Of a stretch of 35,459 nt of DNA, positions 23,297-31,308 are shown in pieces. Every line of letters begins with the position of its first letter. Positions within the stretch are counted from its first letter, which is position 1. The stretch spans positions 1-35,459 of the forward strand of contig JACRCZ010000152.1 of NCBI GenBank assembly GCA_016218765.1, read 5' to 3'. The position numbers and the translations under genes were made by a program. Source of the stretch: Deltaproteobacteria bacterium. Lineage in GTDB: Bacteria; Myxococcota_A; Polyangia; DRWM01; JAAZOP01. The notes beneath the pieces were generated by a model that did not search any database, was not told the DNA's origin, and was given only the letters and a program-made list of their open reading frames with translations.

Positions 23297-25951
23297 ATGG
23301 TCGACAAGTTCGTTCCGGGCGAGATCGAGCCGAAGTGGCAGGCGCGTTGGGCGGAGCGGGGGTTGTTCCGCGCGGCGGAGCTGCCGGGGCAGGACAAGTT
23401 CTACCTGCTCGAGATGTTCCCCTACCCGTCCGGGCGCCTGCACATGGGCCACGTGCGCAACTACGCCATCGGCGACGTCGCGGCGCGTTTCTGGCGCATG
23501 CGGGGGCGGCAGGTGCTGCACCCGATGGGCTGGGACGCCTTCGGGCTGCCGGCCGAGCAGGCGGCAATGGAGCGCAAGCTCGATCCGAAGAAGTGGACGT
23601 TCGACAACATCGCGGAGATGGGCCGCCAGCTCCGGCTGCTCGGGCTGTCGTACGACTGGGACCGCGAGTTCGCGACGTGCGTCCCCGAGTACTACCGCTG
23701 GGAGCAGCTCGTCTTCGTGCGCATGCTCGAGCGCGGGCTGGCCTACCGCAAGCGGTCGCTGGTCAACTGGTCCGAGGCGCTGCAGACGGTGCTGGCGAAC
23801 GAGCAGGTGATCGACGGGCGGGACTACAAGCTGGGCGAGCCGGTGGTGCAGAAGGAGCTGTCCCAGTGGTTCCTGCGGACGACGGCCTATGCCGAGCGGC
23901 TGCTCGAGGGGATCGAGCAGCTCGCGGGGAAGTGGCCCGAGCGCGTGCTCTTGGAGCAGCGGGCGCGGATCGGCCGCAGCGAGGGCACGGAGATCGTCTT
24001 CCCGCTGGAGAAGCCGGCGGGCGGGGAGAAGGCGGTGGTCGTCTTCACCACGCGTCCCGACACGCTGTTCGGCGTGACGTTCATGAGCCTGGCGGCCGAG
24101 CACCCGCTGGCGCTGGCGCTGGCCGGGGGGACGGGTCGCGAGGCGGAGGTCCGGGCGTTCGTCGAGAAGACGCGCAACGACATCCGGCGCCAGCGCGCCG
24201 AGGAGATCACCAAGGAGGGGTGCTTCACGGGCGCGTACTGCACGAACCCGGCTACGGGCGGGCGCGTGCCGATCTTCATCGCCAACTTCGTGCTCATGGA
24301 CTACGGCACCGGGGCCGTGATGGCGGTGCCGGCGCACGACCAGCGCGACTTCGAGTTCGCGCGCAAGTACGACCTGCCGCTCCGCGTCGTGATCCAGCCG
24401 CCGGGTCCGCCGCTCGACCCGGCGACGATGGAGGCGGCGTACGTCGAGCCGGGCACGCAGGTGAGCTCGGGGGCGTTCGACGGCATCCCCAACGAGGAGG
24501 GGATGAAGCGCATCACGGCCTGGCTCAAGGCCCGGGGACAGGGCGGGCCGACGGTGAGCTGGCGGCTGCGCGACTGGTGCGTCTCGCGGCAGCGCTCGTG
24601 GGGCTGCCCCATTCCCGTCGTGCACTGCGAGCGGTGCGGCGTCGTCGGCGTGCCGGAGGCCGAGCTGCCGGTGGTGCTGCCCGCCGATCTGGCGTTCGAC
24701 GTGCGGGGCGGCAATCCGCTGGCGCGGCACCCGGCCTTCGCGGCGACCCGGTGTCCGAGGTGCGGCGGACCGGGGCGCCGGGAATCCGACACGCTGGACA
24801 CGTTCGTCGAGTCGTCCTGGTACTTCCTGCGCTACACCGATCCGAAGTGGGACCAGGGACCCTTCCGTCCGGACCGGGCGCGCGCGTGGATGCCGGTCGA
24901 CCAGTACATCGGCGGGCACGAGCACGCGGTCGGGCACCTGATGTACGCGCGCTTCTACCACAAGGTGCTCAAGGACCTCGGGTTCCTGCCGCCCGACACG
25001 CCGGAGGAGCCGTTCTCGCGGCTCCTCACGCAGGGCATGGTGTGCAAGGAGACGAATTACACCCTCGACGAGGTCGGGAATCCCGTCTGGCACTACCCGG
25101 AGGAAGTGAAGGACGGCAAGAGCAGGCTCAACGGCAAGCCGGTCGAGGTCGGGCGCATCGAGAAGATGTCGAAGTCCAAGCGCAACGTCGTGGGCCTGGA
25201 GGCGTTCGTCGCCGACTACGGCGCCGACACGGCGCGGCTGTTCACGCTGTTCGCGGCGCCGCCGGAGAAGGACCTGGAGTGGCGCGACGAGGGGGCCGAG
25301 GGCTCCTGGCGGTTCCTGCAGCGCGTGTGGCGACTGGCGCTCGAGGGCGCGGACGCCTTGCGGCGCGCGCCGGATGCCGTGCCGGACACCGAGCCCGGGG
25401 AACGCTGGCGGAAGCTGCGGCGGGTCACGCACCAGACGATCCGGCGCGTGACGCAGGACCTTGACGGGCGCTTCCACCTCAACACCGCGGTGGCGGCGAT
25501 CATGGAGCTGTGCAACGCGCTGTCCGACGCGGGCCAGCCGCCGGCGTGGGACGCGGCGACGACGACGAGCTGCACGCCGGAGCCGGATCCCGACCCGCGG
25601 GCGGGGCAGGCGATCCACCGCGAGGCGATCATCTCGCTCCTCCGTCTGCTCTCGCCGTTCGCGCCGCACGTCTGCGACGAGCTGTGGTCGCGGCTGGGGT
25701 TCGAGGGGACGGTGCTGGAGGCGGGCTGGCCTTCGTTCGATCCGAGGGTCGCGGCGGAGGACATGATCACCTATCCGATCCAGGTCATGGGCAAGCTCCG
25801 GGGACAGGTTTCGGTGGCGCCGGACGCGGTGCAGGACGACGTGGTTGCGGCGGCGAAGGCGGACGCCAACGTGGCGAAGCACCTGGCCGGGAAGACGATC
25901 GTCAAGACCGTCTTCGTCCCGGGCAGGCTGGTCAACTTCGTGGTGAAGTGA
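23297..25951 (+). CDS. leuS: Leucyl-tRNA synthetase
   Basis: An 884-residue class I aminoacyl-tRNA synthetase that charges tRNA-Leu. The HIGH-type box is HMGH at 49-52 (SGRLHMGHVRNYAIGD), and KMSKS is at 623-627. Between them are the CP1 editing domain (VFTTRPDTLFGVTF, MAVPAHDQRDFEFA), a zinc-like CERCGVVG/CPRCGG insert and the WYFLRYTDP segment. The C-terminal anticodon-binding region and a small terminal domain (IQVMGKLRGQVSV) complete the bacterial form. Full length, with no missing catalytic motif. ATG at 23297 has GGAGG 8 bases upstream. The short lipoprotein gene lptE follows, a pairing seen in many deltaproteobacterial genomes. Confidence 0.98.
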   Translation: MVDKFVPGEIEPKWQARWAERGLFRAAELPGQDKFYLLEMFPYPSGRLHMGHVRNYAIGDVAARFWRMRGRQVLHPMGWDAFGLPAEQAAMERKLDPKKWTFDNIAEMGRQLRLLGLSYDWDREFATCVPEYYRWEQLVFVRMLERGLAYRKRSLVNWSEALQTVLANEQVIDGRDYKLGEPVVQKELSQWFLRTTAYAERLLEGIEQLAGKWPERVLLEQRARIGRSEGTEIVFPLEKPAGGEKAVVVFTTRPDTLFGVTFMSLAAEHPLALALAGGTGREAEVRAFVEKTRNDIRRQRAEEITKEGCFTGAYCTNPATGGRVPIFIANFVLMDYGTGAVMAVPAHDQRDFEFARKYDLPLRVVIQPPGPPLDPATMEAAYVEPGTQVSSGAFDGIPNEEGMKRITAWLKARGQGGPTVSWRLRDWCVSRQRSWGCPIPVVHCERCGVVGVPEAELPVVLPADLAFDVRGGNPLARHPAFAATRCPRCGGPGRRESDTLDTFVESSWYFLRYTDPKWDQGPFRPDRARAWMPVDQYIGGHEHAVGHLMYARFYHKVLKDLGFLPPDTPEEPFSRLLTQGMVCKETNYTLDEVGNPVWHYPEEVKDGKSRLNGKPVEVGRIEKMSKSKRNVVGLEAFVADYGADTARLFTLFAAPPEKDLEWRDEGAEGSWRFLQRVWRLALEGADALRRAPDAVPDTEPGERWRKLRRVTHQTIRRVTQDLDGRFHLNTAVAAIMELCNALSDAGQPPAWDAATTTSCTPEPDPDPRAGQAIHREAIISLLRLLSPFAPHVCDELWSRLGFEGTVLEAGWPSFDPRVAAEDMITYPIQVMGKLRGQVSVAPDAVQDDVVAAAKADANVAKHLAGKTIVKTVFVPGRLVNFVVK

Positions 25952-25982
25952 AGGCTGCCGGGTCGACGCGATCCGGATTTCG

Positions 25983-26018
25983 CGCAAAGGACGCAAAGGG
26001 ACGCAAAGGTCGCAAAGG
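25983..26018. repeat. Four tandem CGCAAAGG units
   Basis: CGCAAAGG occurs at 25983, 25992, 26002 and 26011, separated by one or two bases, in the leuS-lptE gap. The last copy runs into the AAAGGGG that serves as ribosome site for the TTG start of the lptE-like gene; each unit therefore looks Shine-Dalgarno-like. Confidence 0.85.
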
Positions 26019-26028
26019 GGTTATCGGG

Positions 26029-26532
26029 TTGGGTCCGTCTGGATTCCGGTGTCGCGTGGTTCTCCTGCTTGCTCTTGTCCCGGCGTGGTCCTGCGGGTAC
26101 CGCCTTGTCGACAACTCGCGCACGATCCATGTCGCGCTGGCGGGGCAAGGGGCGTTGCATCCGGAGGCGTTGCCGGCGGTGTCGGAGGCCTTGGCGAGCG
26201 GGCTGCGTGAGCAGGGCGTGAGGCTCTCCTCGGGCGCGGCGGACGCGGAGCTGGCGGTCGTCGTGACGGCGTCGGTGGAGCGCGCCGCGCTGCCGGCGGA
26301 GGACGAACGGGGGACGTTCCGGCCGTCGGCGTGGGAGGCGGCGCTCGAGGCGCGGGCGACGCTGCGAAGGGCGGGAGGGGACGAAGCCGATCTGGGGGCC
26401 TTCGAATCGTCGGGGCTGGAGGCGCTCGGGCAGGACGCGGCGGGGGACGACGCGGCGCAGGCGTCGGCCTATGCGTTGGCGGCGAAGCTCCTGGCCGAGC
26501 GGATCGTGGCGGCGGTCCTGGCCGCGTGGTAG
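26029..26532 (+). CDS. lptE: LptE-like LPS-assembly lipoprotein
   Basis: A 167-residue lipoprotein. A hydrophobic signal (RVVLLLALVPAWSC) precedes CGYRL, the usual mature start of LptE proteins, and the rest has the LptE pattern of two strands, a helix (ALPAVSEALASGLREQGV), further strands and a terminal helix. LptE plugs the LptD barrel that inserts lipopolysaccharide in the outer membrane. The first in-frame start giving a full signal peptide is TTG at 26029, 8 bases behind AAAGGGG; no ATG is available. It sits 77 bases after leuS, a common neighbour. The holA gene that often follows this pair is absent. Sequence identity to known LptE is weak by eye, so the name rests on signal, size and context. 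Confidence 0.7.
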   Translation: MGPSGFRCRVVLLLALVPAWSCGYRLVDNSRTIHVALAGQGALHPEALPAVSEALASGLREQGVRLSSGAADAELAVVVTASVERAALPAEDERGTFRPSAWEAALEARATLRRAGGDEADLGAFESSGLEALGQDAAGDDAAQASAYALAAKLLAERIVAAVLAAW

Positions 26533-26783
26533 CGGCGCCCGCGGCTTGCGGGGCCGGCGGGTCGGGCCGCAAGCCCTTGCCGCGAGCGTGGCGCGTGGCC
26601 CAGCCGCTCCACGCGGGGTTCGCTTCACCCTCACGAACTTCGCCTTGGGCACGTTCGGTTCATCCTGGCGGCCGCCACGACGCCGCCACGGCCTTGACGA
26701 ACGCCGCACACGCGGCGCAACCTCGCGATCGCGCGGCCGGGACGTCCCGCGACGACCGGCCGACGCTTCGCGGAGGGATGAAC

Positions 26784-28868
26784 ATGCGGGGGACCTGCTC
26801 GCTCGTCACACGGCTCCTGCCGCCGCTCCTCGCGGCGGTCCTCGCGCCCGGATGCGACTGCGGCGGAAGCACCGCCGGCGAAGGGGACGCCGAATCCGGG
26901 ACCGACGCGGACCTCGAGGCCGACGGGCCGGCCGAGGACGCCGGCCGGGAAGCCGACGTTCCCGTCGACTTCGCCGACGAGACCACGGGCGGGGAGGAGG
27001 CGACGGGCGAGGACGGCGGCGAGCTCGACGGTGACGCCGAGGAGGAGGAATCCTCCGCGCCGGACTGCACGATGCCCGACGTCATCCCGGAAGATCCCCC
27101 CGATCCGGCGCGCACGAAGTTCGCTCTCCAGATGATGCACTTCAACATCCAGTACGTCGCGGGCGGACTCGCCGGCTTCTGCCCGGTCTTCTGCGACTAC
27201 GACGAGCGCGCCACGGAGGACCTCATCATCCGCGAGAGCTTCGTCCCCGTCCTCGACTTCTACCTCGACCATCCGGACTGGGGCGTCGACATCGAGCTGC
27301 CCTCGTACATGATCGAGGTCCTGGCGGAACGATGGCCCGACGAGCTGGCCAAACTGCGGACGCTGGCCCAGCGGGGACAAGTCTCGCTGATCAGCTTCCA
27401 CTTCTCGGCCCAGCTCTTCCTGGCGTTCCCGATCTACGACCAGGAAAAAAGCTGGGAGCTCACGCGCGATATCTTCGAGGAACACTGCCTGCCGCTCTCG
27501 CCGACCGTGTTCAACCAGGAGGGCGAGTTCGGCGAGGGCCGGCACGAGTTCATGCGCGAGCACGGGTACTCGATCGGCGTCTTCCCCAAGAACCTGTACC
27601 ACTACGTCCGCGGCGGCGGCCCGCTCTGGCCGTACTACGCCTTGCGCGGAACGGACGTCGTCGTCGGCCCCGAGGGCGTGGATCCGGCCAGCGGCATCGA
27701 GGTCTCCTGGCCGTTCTTCGACGACGGCGAAAAACTCGCCGCCGCCGGCGATCTCGACCCCTACTTCGGCGACCTCTTCCGCTTCGACCCGGCCAAGCTG
27801 GCCGAATACGAGACGCGCCTCCAGGCGCTGGAGGACGCGGGCTACAAGATCACCACGATCGCCGACTACGTCCGACATCTGCGGGCACGGAGCCTGGCCC
27901 AGCCCGACCTGGGCCCGGTGCTCGACGGCACCTGGCAGCCCTCGTCGACCGACGGCCTCCACCGCTGGATGGGCGCGATGGGCGTCACCCCGTGGTCCGG
28001 CGCCGAACGGGACAACCAGGTCCGGACGACGAACTACCGCACCCGCACGCTGCTCGAGGCCGCCGACGTCCTGATCAACCATGCCGAGACGACCCTCGGC
28101 GCGGACTACACCTGGCACAGGAACTCCATGACGGACGCCTGGCGCCACGTGCTCCTGGCCGAGGTCTCCGACGCCACGGGCATCAACCCGTGGAGCGGCG
28201 AGATCGCCTACTCGCTGGACCACTGCGCCGCGGCCGAGGCCATCGCCGACTCCGTCTTCGACGACCTGAAGGCGGACCTGGGGACGGCGTTCGTGTCGGT
28301 CGACTTGACGACCCGAACGGTCGAACGGCTCGACGCCGAGCCGCCGCCCGACACGTTCCCGACGGCGACCGCCCCGCTCGCCGTCGAGATCTCGGCGCCG
28401 CACCGGGACGTCACCACCACCTGGCACAACACGGGCTCCGCCGACGGCCGGACCCAGTACCGCCTGGTGGTCTCCTTCTCCGCAATGACCGAAATTTCGA
28501 CCGGCGCCCGAACCCTCATCGTCCGCTTCCCCAGGACGACCGACCGCATCGTCTACTCCCCCGGCCTCCTGGAGACGGAACTCGTGGACTACGCGTTCGG
28601 CGACTTCGTCTTCGAGGAGGGCAGGCACTGGCTGCCGCTGCCCAACGGCATCATCGCACTCGGCGACGACTGGTACGCCATCAAGCACACCCGGACGGTG
28701 CACGTCGCGGCGCGCGTCCAGCCGGGCGACCCGACGATCGACTTCGAAGACGATACGCAGCCGGCACTCGAACGCGCCGAATGGGTGTTCGAGCTGTTCC
28801 ACGGCGGCGCGACCGAGGCGCTGGAGCTGGCCAACCGCATCAACGTCCGGCCCGTCGTGCTCCGCTAG
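26784..28868 (+). CDS. Lipoprotein with GH57/GH38-like catalytic-barrel features
   Basis: A 694-residue lipoprotein: signal LLPPLLAAVLAPGC, then about 60 residues very rich in Asp, Glu, Ala and Gly forming a flexible linker. The folded part starts near residue 112 with FALQMMHFNIQYVAGG. It continues with DYDERATEDLIIRESFVPVLDFYLDHPDW, IELPSYMIEVLAERWPDELAKLR and FNQEGEFGEGRHEFMREHGY, which resemble the seven-stranded barrel of glycoside hydrolase families 57 and 38, in which early Asp/His and a Glu act in catalysis. The C-terminal third is beta-rich, also as in those families. A surface glycosidase is a reasonable guess, not a firm call. Of two in-frame ATGs, 26784 is preferred since GGAGG lies 7 bases upstream; 26778 is too close. 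The stop shares CTAG with the convergent cytochrome gene. Confidence 0.75.
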   Translation: MRGTCSLVTRLLPPLLAAVLAPGCDCGGSTAGEGDAESGTDADLEADGPAEDAGREADVPVDFADETTGGEEATGEDGGELDGDAEEEESSAPDCTMPDVIPEDPPDPARTKFALQMMHFNIQYVAGGLAGFCPVFCDYDERATEDLIIRESFVPVLDFYLDHPDWGVDIELPSYMIEVLAERWPDELAKLRTLAQRGQVSLISFHFSAQLFLAFPIYDQEKSWELTRDIFEEHCLPLSPTVFNQEGEFGEGRHEFMREHGYSIGVFPKNLYHYVRGGGPLWPYYALRGTDVVVGPEGVDPASGIEVSWPFFDDGEKLAAAGDLDPYFGDLFRFDPAKLAEYETRLQALEDAGYKITTIADYVRHLRARSLAQPDLGPVLDGTWQPSSTDGLHRWMGAMGVTPWSGAERDNQVRTTNYRTRTLLEAADVLINHAETTLGADYTWHRNSMTDAWRHVLLAEVSDATGINPWSGEIAYSLDHCAAAEAIADSVFDDLKADLGTAFVSVDLTTRTVERLDAEPPPDTFPTATAPLAVEISAPHRDVTTTWHNTGSADGRTQYRLVVSFSAMTEISTGARTLIVRFPRTTDRIVYSPGLLETELVDYAFGDFVFEEGRHWLPLPNGIIALGDDWYAIKHTRTVHVAARVQPGDPTIDFEDDTQPALERAEWVFELFHGGATEALELANRINVRPVVLR

Positions 28869-29128
28869 TCCGCGGACCCGAGCCACTCGAGAACGTCTCG
28901 CCGCTGGGCCTCGTCCAGCGGCACGCGCTCGCGGTGACGCTCCAGCACCTCCTCCCACCCGGCCCGATCGAACCGCTCGCGCTCCGGCCGGGGATGACAG
29001 GCCCCGCACTTCGAAACGAGAAGTTGCTCGCCCGGCGAACGCATCACGGCGCCGCACGACCAGGCGCCGGCCAGCAGCGCGGCCAGCAGCCCGAACCCGC
29101 ACAACGTCCTCCTCCGACCTTCCGTCAT
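28865..29128 (-). CDS. Small mono-haem c-type cytochrome lipoprotein
   Basis: An 87-residue protein with a lipoprotein-like signal (LLAALLAGAWSC) and one haem c attachment motif, CGACH, in LLVSKCGACHPRPE. The remaining 45 residues form two charged helices with WEEVLERHRERVPLDEAQRRDVLEWL, the usual shape of a tiny class I cytochrome; a distal Met ligand is not obvious after the haem motif, so the sixth ligand is uncertain. It may carry electrons at the membrane surface. ATG at 29128 has GGGAGGG at 6 bases. It lies 26 bases after the outer-membrane protein gene on the same strand and is probably co-transcribed. Its TAG shares the palindrome CTAG with the facing gene. Confidence 0.85.
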   Translation of the reverse strand: MTEGRRRTLCGFGLLAALLAGAWSCGAVMRSPGEQLLVSKCGACHPRPERERFDRAGWEEVLERHRERVPLDEAQRRDVLEWLGSAD

Positions 29129-29154
29129 CGGCGCCCTCCCGGCCCCGCCTCGAC

Positions 29155-29997
29155 CTACAGCACGACGGCAAACAGCGACCGCGCCTGGAACTGCGCCGGA
29201 CCGTCCGAGTCGTTCAGCTCCGGCTGGAACGTCAGCGTGACCCAGAAATGCCGCCCGGCAAACGAAACCGTCGGCCCGAGATAGTTCGCGAAGTACTCGA
29301 CCTCGCCCCCCTCGACGACCAGCTTGCCGTAGTACTCGACACCGAAGGCGAACCACTCCGCCACATGATACCCGACGCCCAGCGTCGGGTTGAAGACGAA
29401 CTCGAACTCCGTTCCCTCGCCGCCGAAGCCGAACTCCTCCTCGAACTTGAGATTCAGCGCAAGCTCCAACGCGCCAATCACCGGAGCGACGATCAGCCGC
29501 TGCTCGAGCGCCAGGTCGTCGCCGAACCAGCCGACCTCGACGTACACCGCGGGGTCGACGAACAGGTCGCCCTGCTCGGCGAAACGATAGCGGGAACGCA
29601 GCTTGACGCCGCTGTACTCGAAGGGCCCGAAGTAGTCCTGGCGGAAGACGTTGTACAAGCCGAAATCCCAGTGGTCCGTGATCCCGTATTCGAACTCCAA
29701 CTGGTGCCGCCACGCGATCTCGAAGTCGTGCTCGACGTTCTCGACCTCCGGCGTGGCCGGGTCGTCGACCGTCGCCGGGTCGTCGAGACGCTCGATGTAC
29801 GCGTCCAGGTAGTGCTCGATCTCGAAACCGCCCTCCGGCAACGTCATGTACGGGTACGTGTAGCCGAAGATGCGCCGGTCGGCGCCGGCGGGGGCGGCCC
29901 CGGCGAGAACCGCAAGCGCGAGCGTTCCGGCAAGCACCGCGCGGGCGGAGCAGCGGGAACAATGCTGCGCCGTCGAGGAACCCTCCCGCCGGCCCAC
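29155..29997 (-). CDS. Outer-membrane beta-barrel protein
   Basis: Alternating amphipathic strands rich in Phe, Tyr, Trp and Gly (WRHQLEFEYGITDHWDFGLYN, VYVEVGWFGDD, FVFNPTLGVGYHVAEWFAFG) and a hydrophobic C-terminal strand mark a beta-barrel of the outer membrane, likely 12 or more strands. The signal region VLAGTLALAVLAGAAPAGA ends in an AxA-type cleavage site before DRRIFGY. No ATG is convincing; GTG at 29997 has GGAGG only 3 bases upstream, and GTG at 30030 is an alternative. An in-frame ATG at 30168 would give an improbably long leader. The barrel and the downstream mono-haem cytochrome form a short operon, reminiscent of outer-membrane electron-transfer pairs, but no multi-haem partner is seen. 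Confidence 0.75.
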   Translation of the reverse strand: MGRREGSSTAQHCSRCSARAVLAGTLALAVLAGAAPAGADRRIFGYTYPYMTLPEGGFEIEHYLDAYIERLDDPATVDDPATPEVENVEHDFEIAWRHQLEFEYGITDHWDFGLYNVFRQDYFGPFEYSGVKLRSRYRFAEQGDLFVDPAVYVEVGWFGDDLALEQRLIVAPVIGALELALNLKFEEEFGFGGEGTEFEFVFNPTLGVGYHVAEWFAFGVEYYGKLVVEGGEVEYFANYLGPTVSFAGRHFWVTLTFQPELNDSDGPAQFQARSLFAVVL

Positions 29998-30175
29998 CGT
30001 CCTCCGCACCGGCGACGGGCGCTGCGCCACGCCGCCTACTTGCAAGGACCTGGCATGAGGACCGTCGCGCGCAACCGCCCGCGCGGGGCCTTCCGTGGCG
30101 GATACGTTCGAAATACAGGGGCTCTCGCCGCGTTCGTCCAAGCACCGGTCGGCAGTTTCGTGATGCATATGAATT

Positions 30176-30204
30176 GCAATACGGGATGCGCGGCGTCCTG
30201 TCAA
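30176..30204 (-). promoter_or_regulatory. Candidate promoter of the barrel-cytochrome unit
   Basis: On the minus strand TTGACA (30204-30199) is followed after 17 bases by TATTGC (30181-30176) in a local AT-rich patch (ATTGCAATTCATATGCAT). Transcription would start near 30169, right at the in-frame ATG at 30168, and about 140-170 bases before the preferred GTG starts. Confidence 0.45.
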
Positions 30205-30260
30205 GCCCCATCGACAGCCGGCCGTCCGCGCGATCGCCGCCACCCCCGACATCAACCGCG

Positions 30261-31079
30261 CTACGGCGCGCAGCGCGGCAGACCGTGGTCCACAGGGTCG
30301 TCGAGCACGAGATCCACGGAGACGTCGCCGGCGTACGGCAGGCCCAGCTCGCGCAGCACCGGGACGACTTCGAAGCTGTCCGCGAAAGGACCCTCCAGCC
30401 GGTCGTACGAGTACCCGAACGTCCCGCCCATGCCGTCGGGCAACGTGAACCCTCCCCCGGAAGGCTCGAAGTCGAGCAGGAACCACTGGTCGCGCGCCTG
30501 CGGACCGTCCATCGTGCCCACTCCCGTGACGTGCGCCAGCCAGCGCGGCGCCGCAAAGACCACCCGCGGGCTGATGCCGTGCTCGTGCAGGATCCGGATC
30601 TGCTCGCCGTGGTCGTACTGCTGCGCCGTCCAGAAGACATCCTCCGGCAACATCCCGCGGCCGAGCTGCACGTTCACCTCGCGGCCGTCGATCGTCGCCC
30701 GGATCGTCTCCCCGGGACTGGCGCCGGGATGCGTCGCCACGCGCACGTCGCCCAGCATCGCGCAGACCTCGTCCAGCGCCGCGGCCTGCGTCGACCACGG
30801 ACCCGCGCCCAGCAGCTCCTTCTCCACCGGCTCGTTGGACGTGCCGCCCCAGATCTCCTCCCGCAGCGGCTCGACCCGCTCGTACTCCGCCCGCGTTCCC
30901 ACGTGCAGCCACCCTTGTGGAGTCGTCCAGGCCACCCAGGCCGCCGATGACTCGACCGCCGCCGCCGGCGTCTCGCCCGGCACGCGCGGCAGACAACGGC
31001 CCGCCCCAGACGCCGCCCCGCATCCCGCCAGGCCGAACACCGCCATCCACGCCATCGTCGCGCCCGGAATCGCTCTCAT
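30261..31079 (-). CDS. Unknown lipoprotein, 272 aa
   Basis: The signal MRAIPGATMAWMAVFGLAGC has lipobox GLAGC. The mature protein alternates charged helices and strands, with VWATQ-type aromatic patches such as WTAQQYDHGEQIRIL and DQWFLLDFEPSGGGF. Few cysteines are present (RCLPRV, DEVCAML, and LPRCAP at the end). I recognise no catalytic motif or known family. The start at 31079 is chosen because it begins the signal peptide; there is no clear ribosome site. A longer reading from 31253 would add about 58 residues without signal character. It lies downstream of sat on the same strand, 229 bases away, and upstream of the barrel gene. Confidence 0.75.
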   Translation of the reverse strand: MRAIPGATMAWMAVFGLAGCGAASGAGRCLPRVPGETPAAAVESSAAWVAWTTPQGWLHVGTRAEYERVEPLREEIWGGTSNEPVEKELLGAGPWSTQAAALDEVCAMLGDVRVATHPGASPGETIRATIDGREVNVQLGRGMLPEDVFWTAQQYDHGEQIRILHEHGISPRVVFAAPRWLAHVTGVGTMDGPQARDQWFLLDFEPSGGGFTLPDGMGGTFGYSYDRLEGPFADSFEVVPVLRELGLPYAGDVSVDLVLDDPVDHGLPRCAP

Positions 31080-31308
31080 GGACCGAAACCGTAGCGCCCG
31101 GTGCGAATCCCGGCAATGGAACGCCCCCCCCGACTCACCTGCCCCTCTGCGCCCCTGCACGGGGTCCAGATCTGTCTCCACCGCGACCGACGGCACGGAG
31201 ACGGCCGCCGTCGACGGCACAACCACGTCGGCCACGCGCGACATGACGAGCACGGCCCGGTCGACCGCTGCGCGAACGTCCGGTGGACGGCGCGGTGTCG
31301 ATGGACAG

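Noticed and set aside
23210..25996. Long antisense open frame over leuS
   Set aside because: The plus strand is an unambiguous leucyl-tRNA synthetase; the antisense product has no domain-like pattern.
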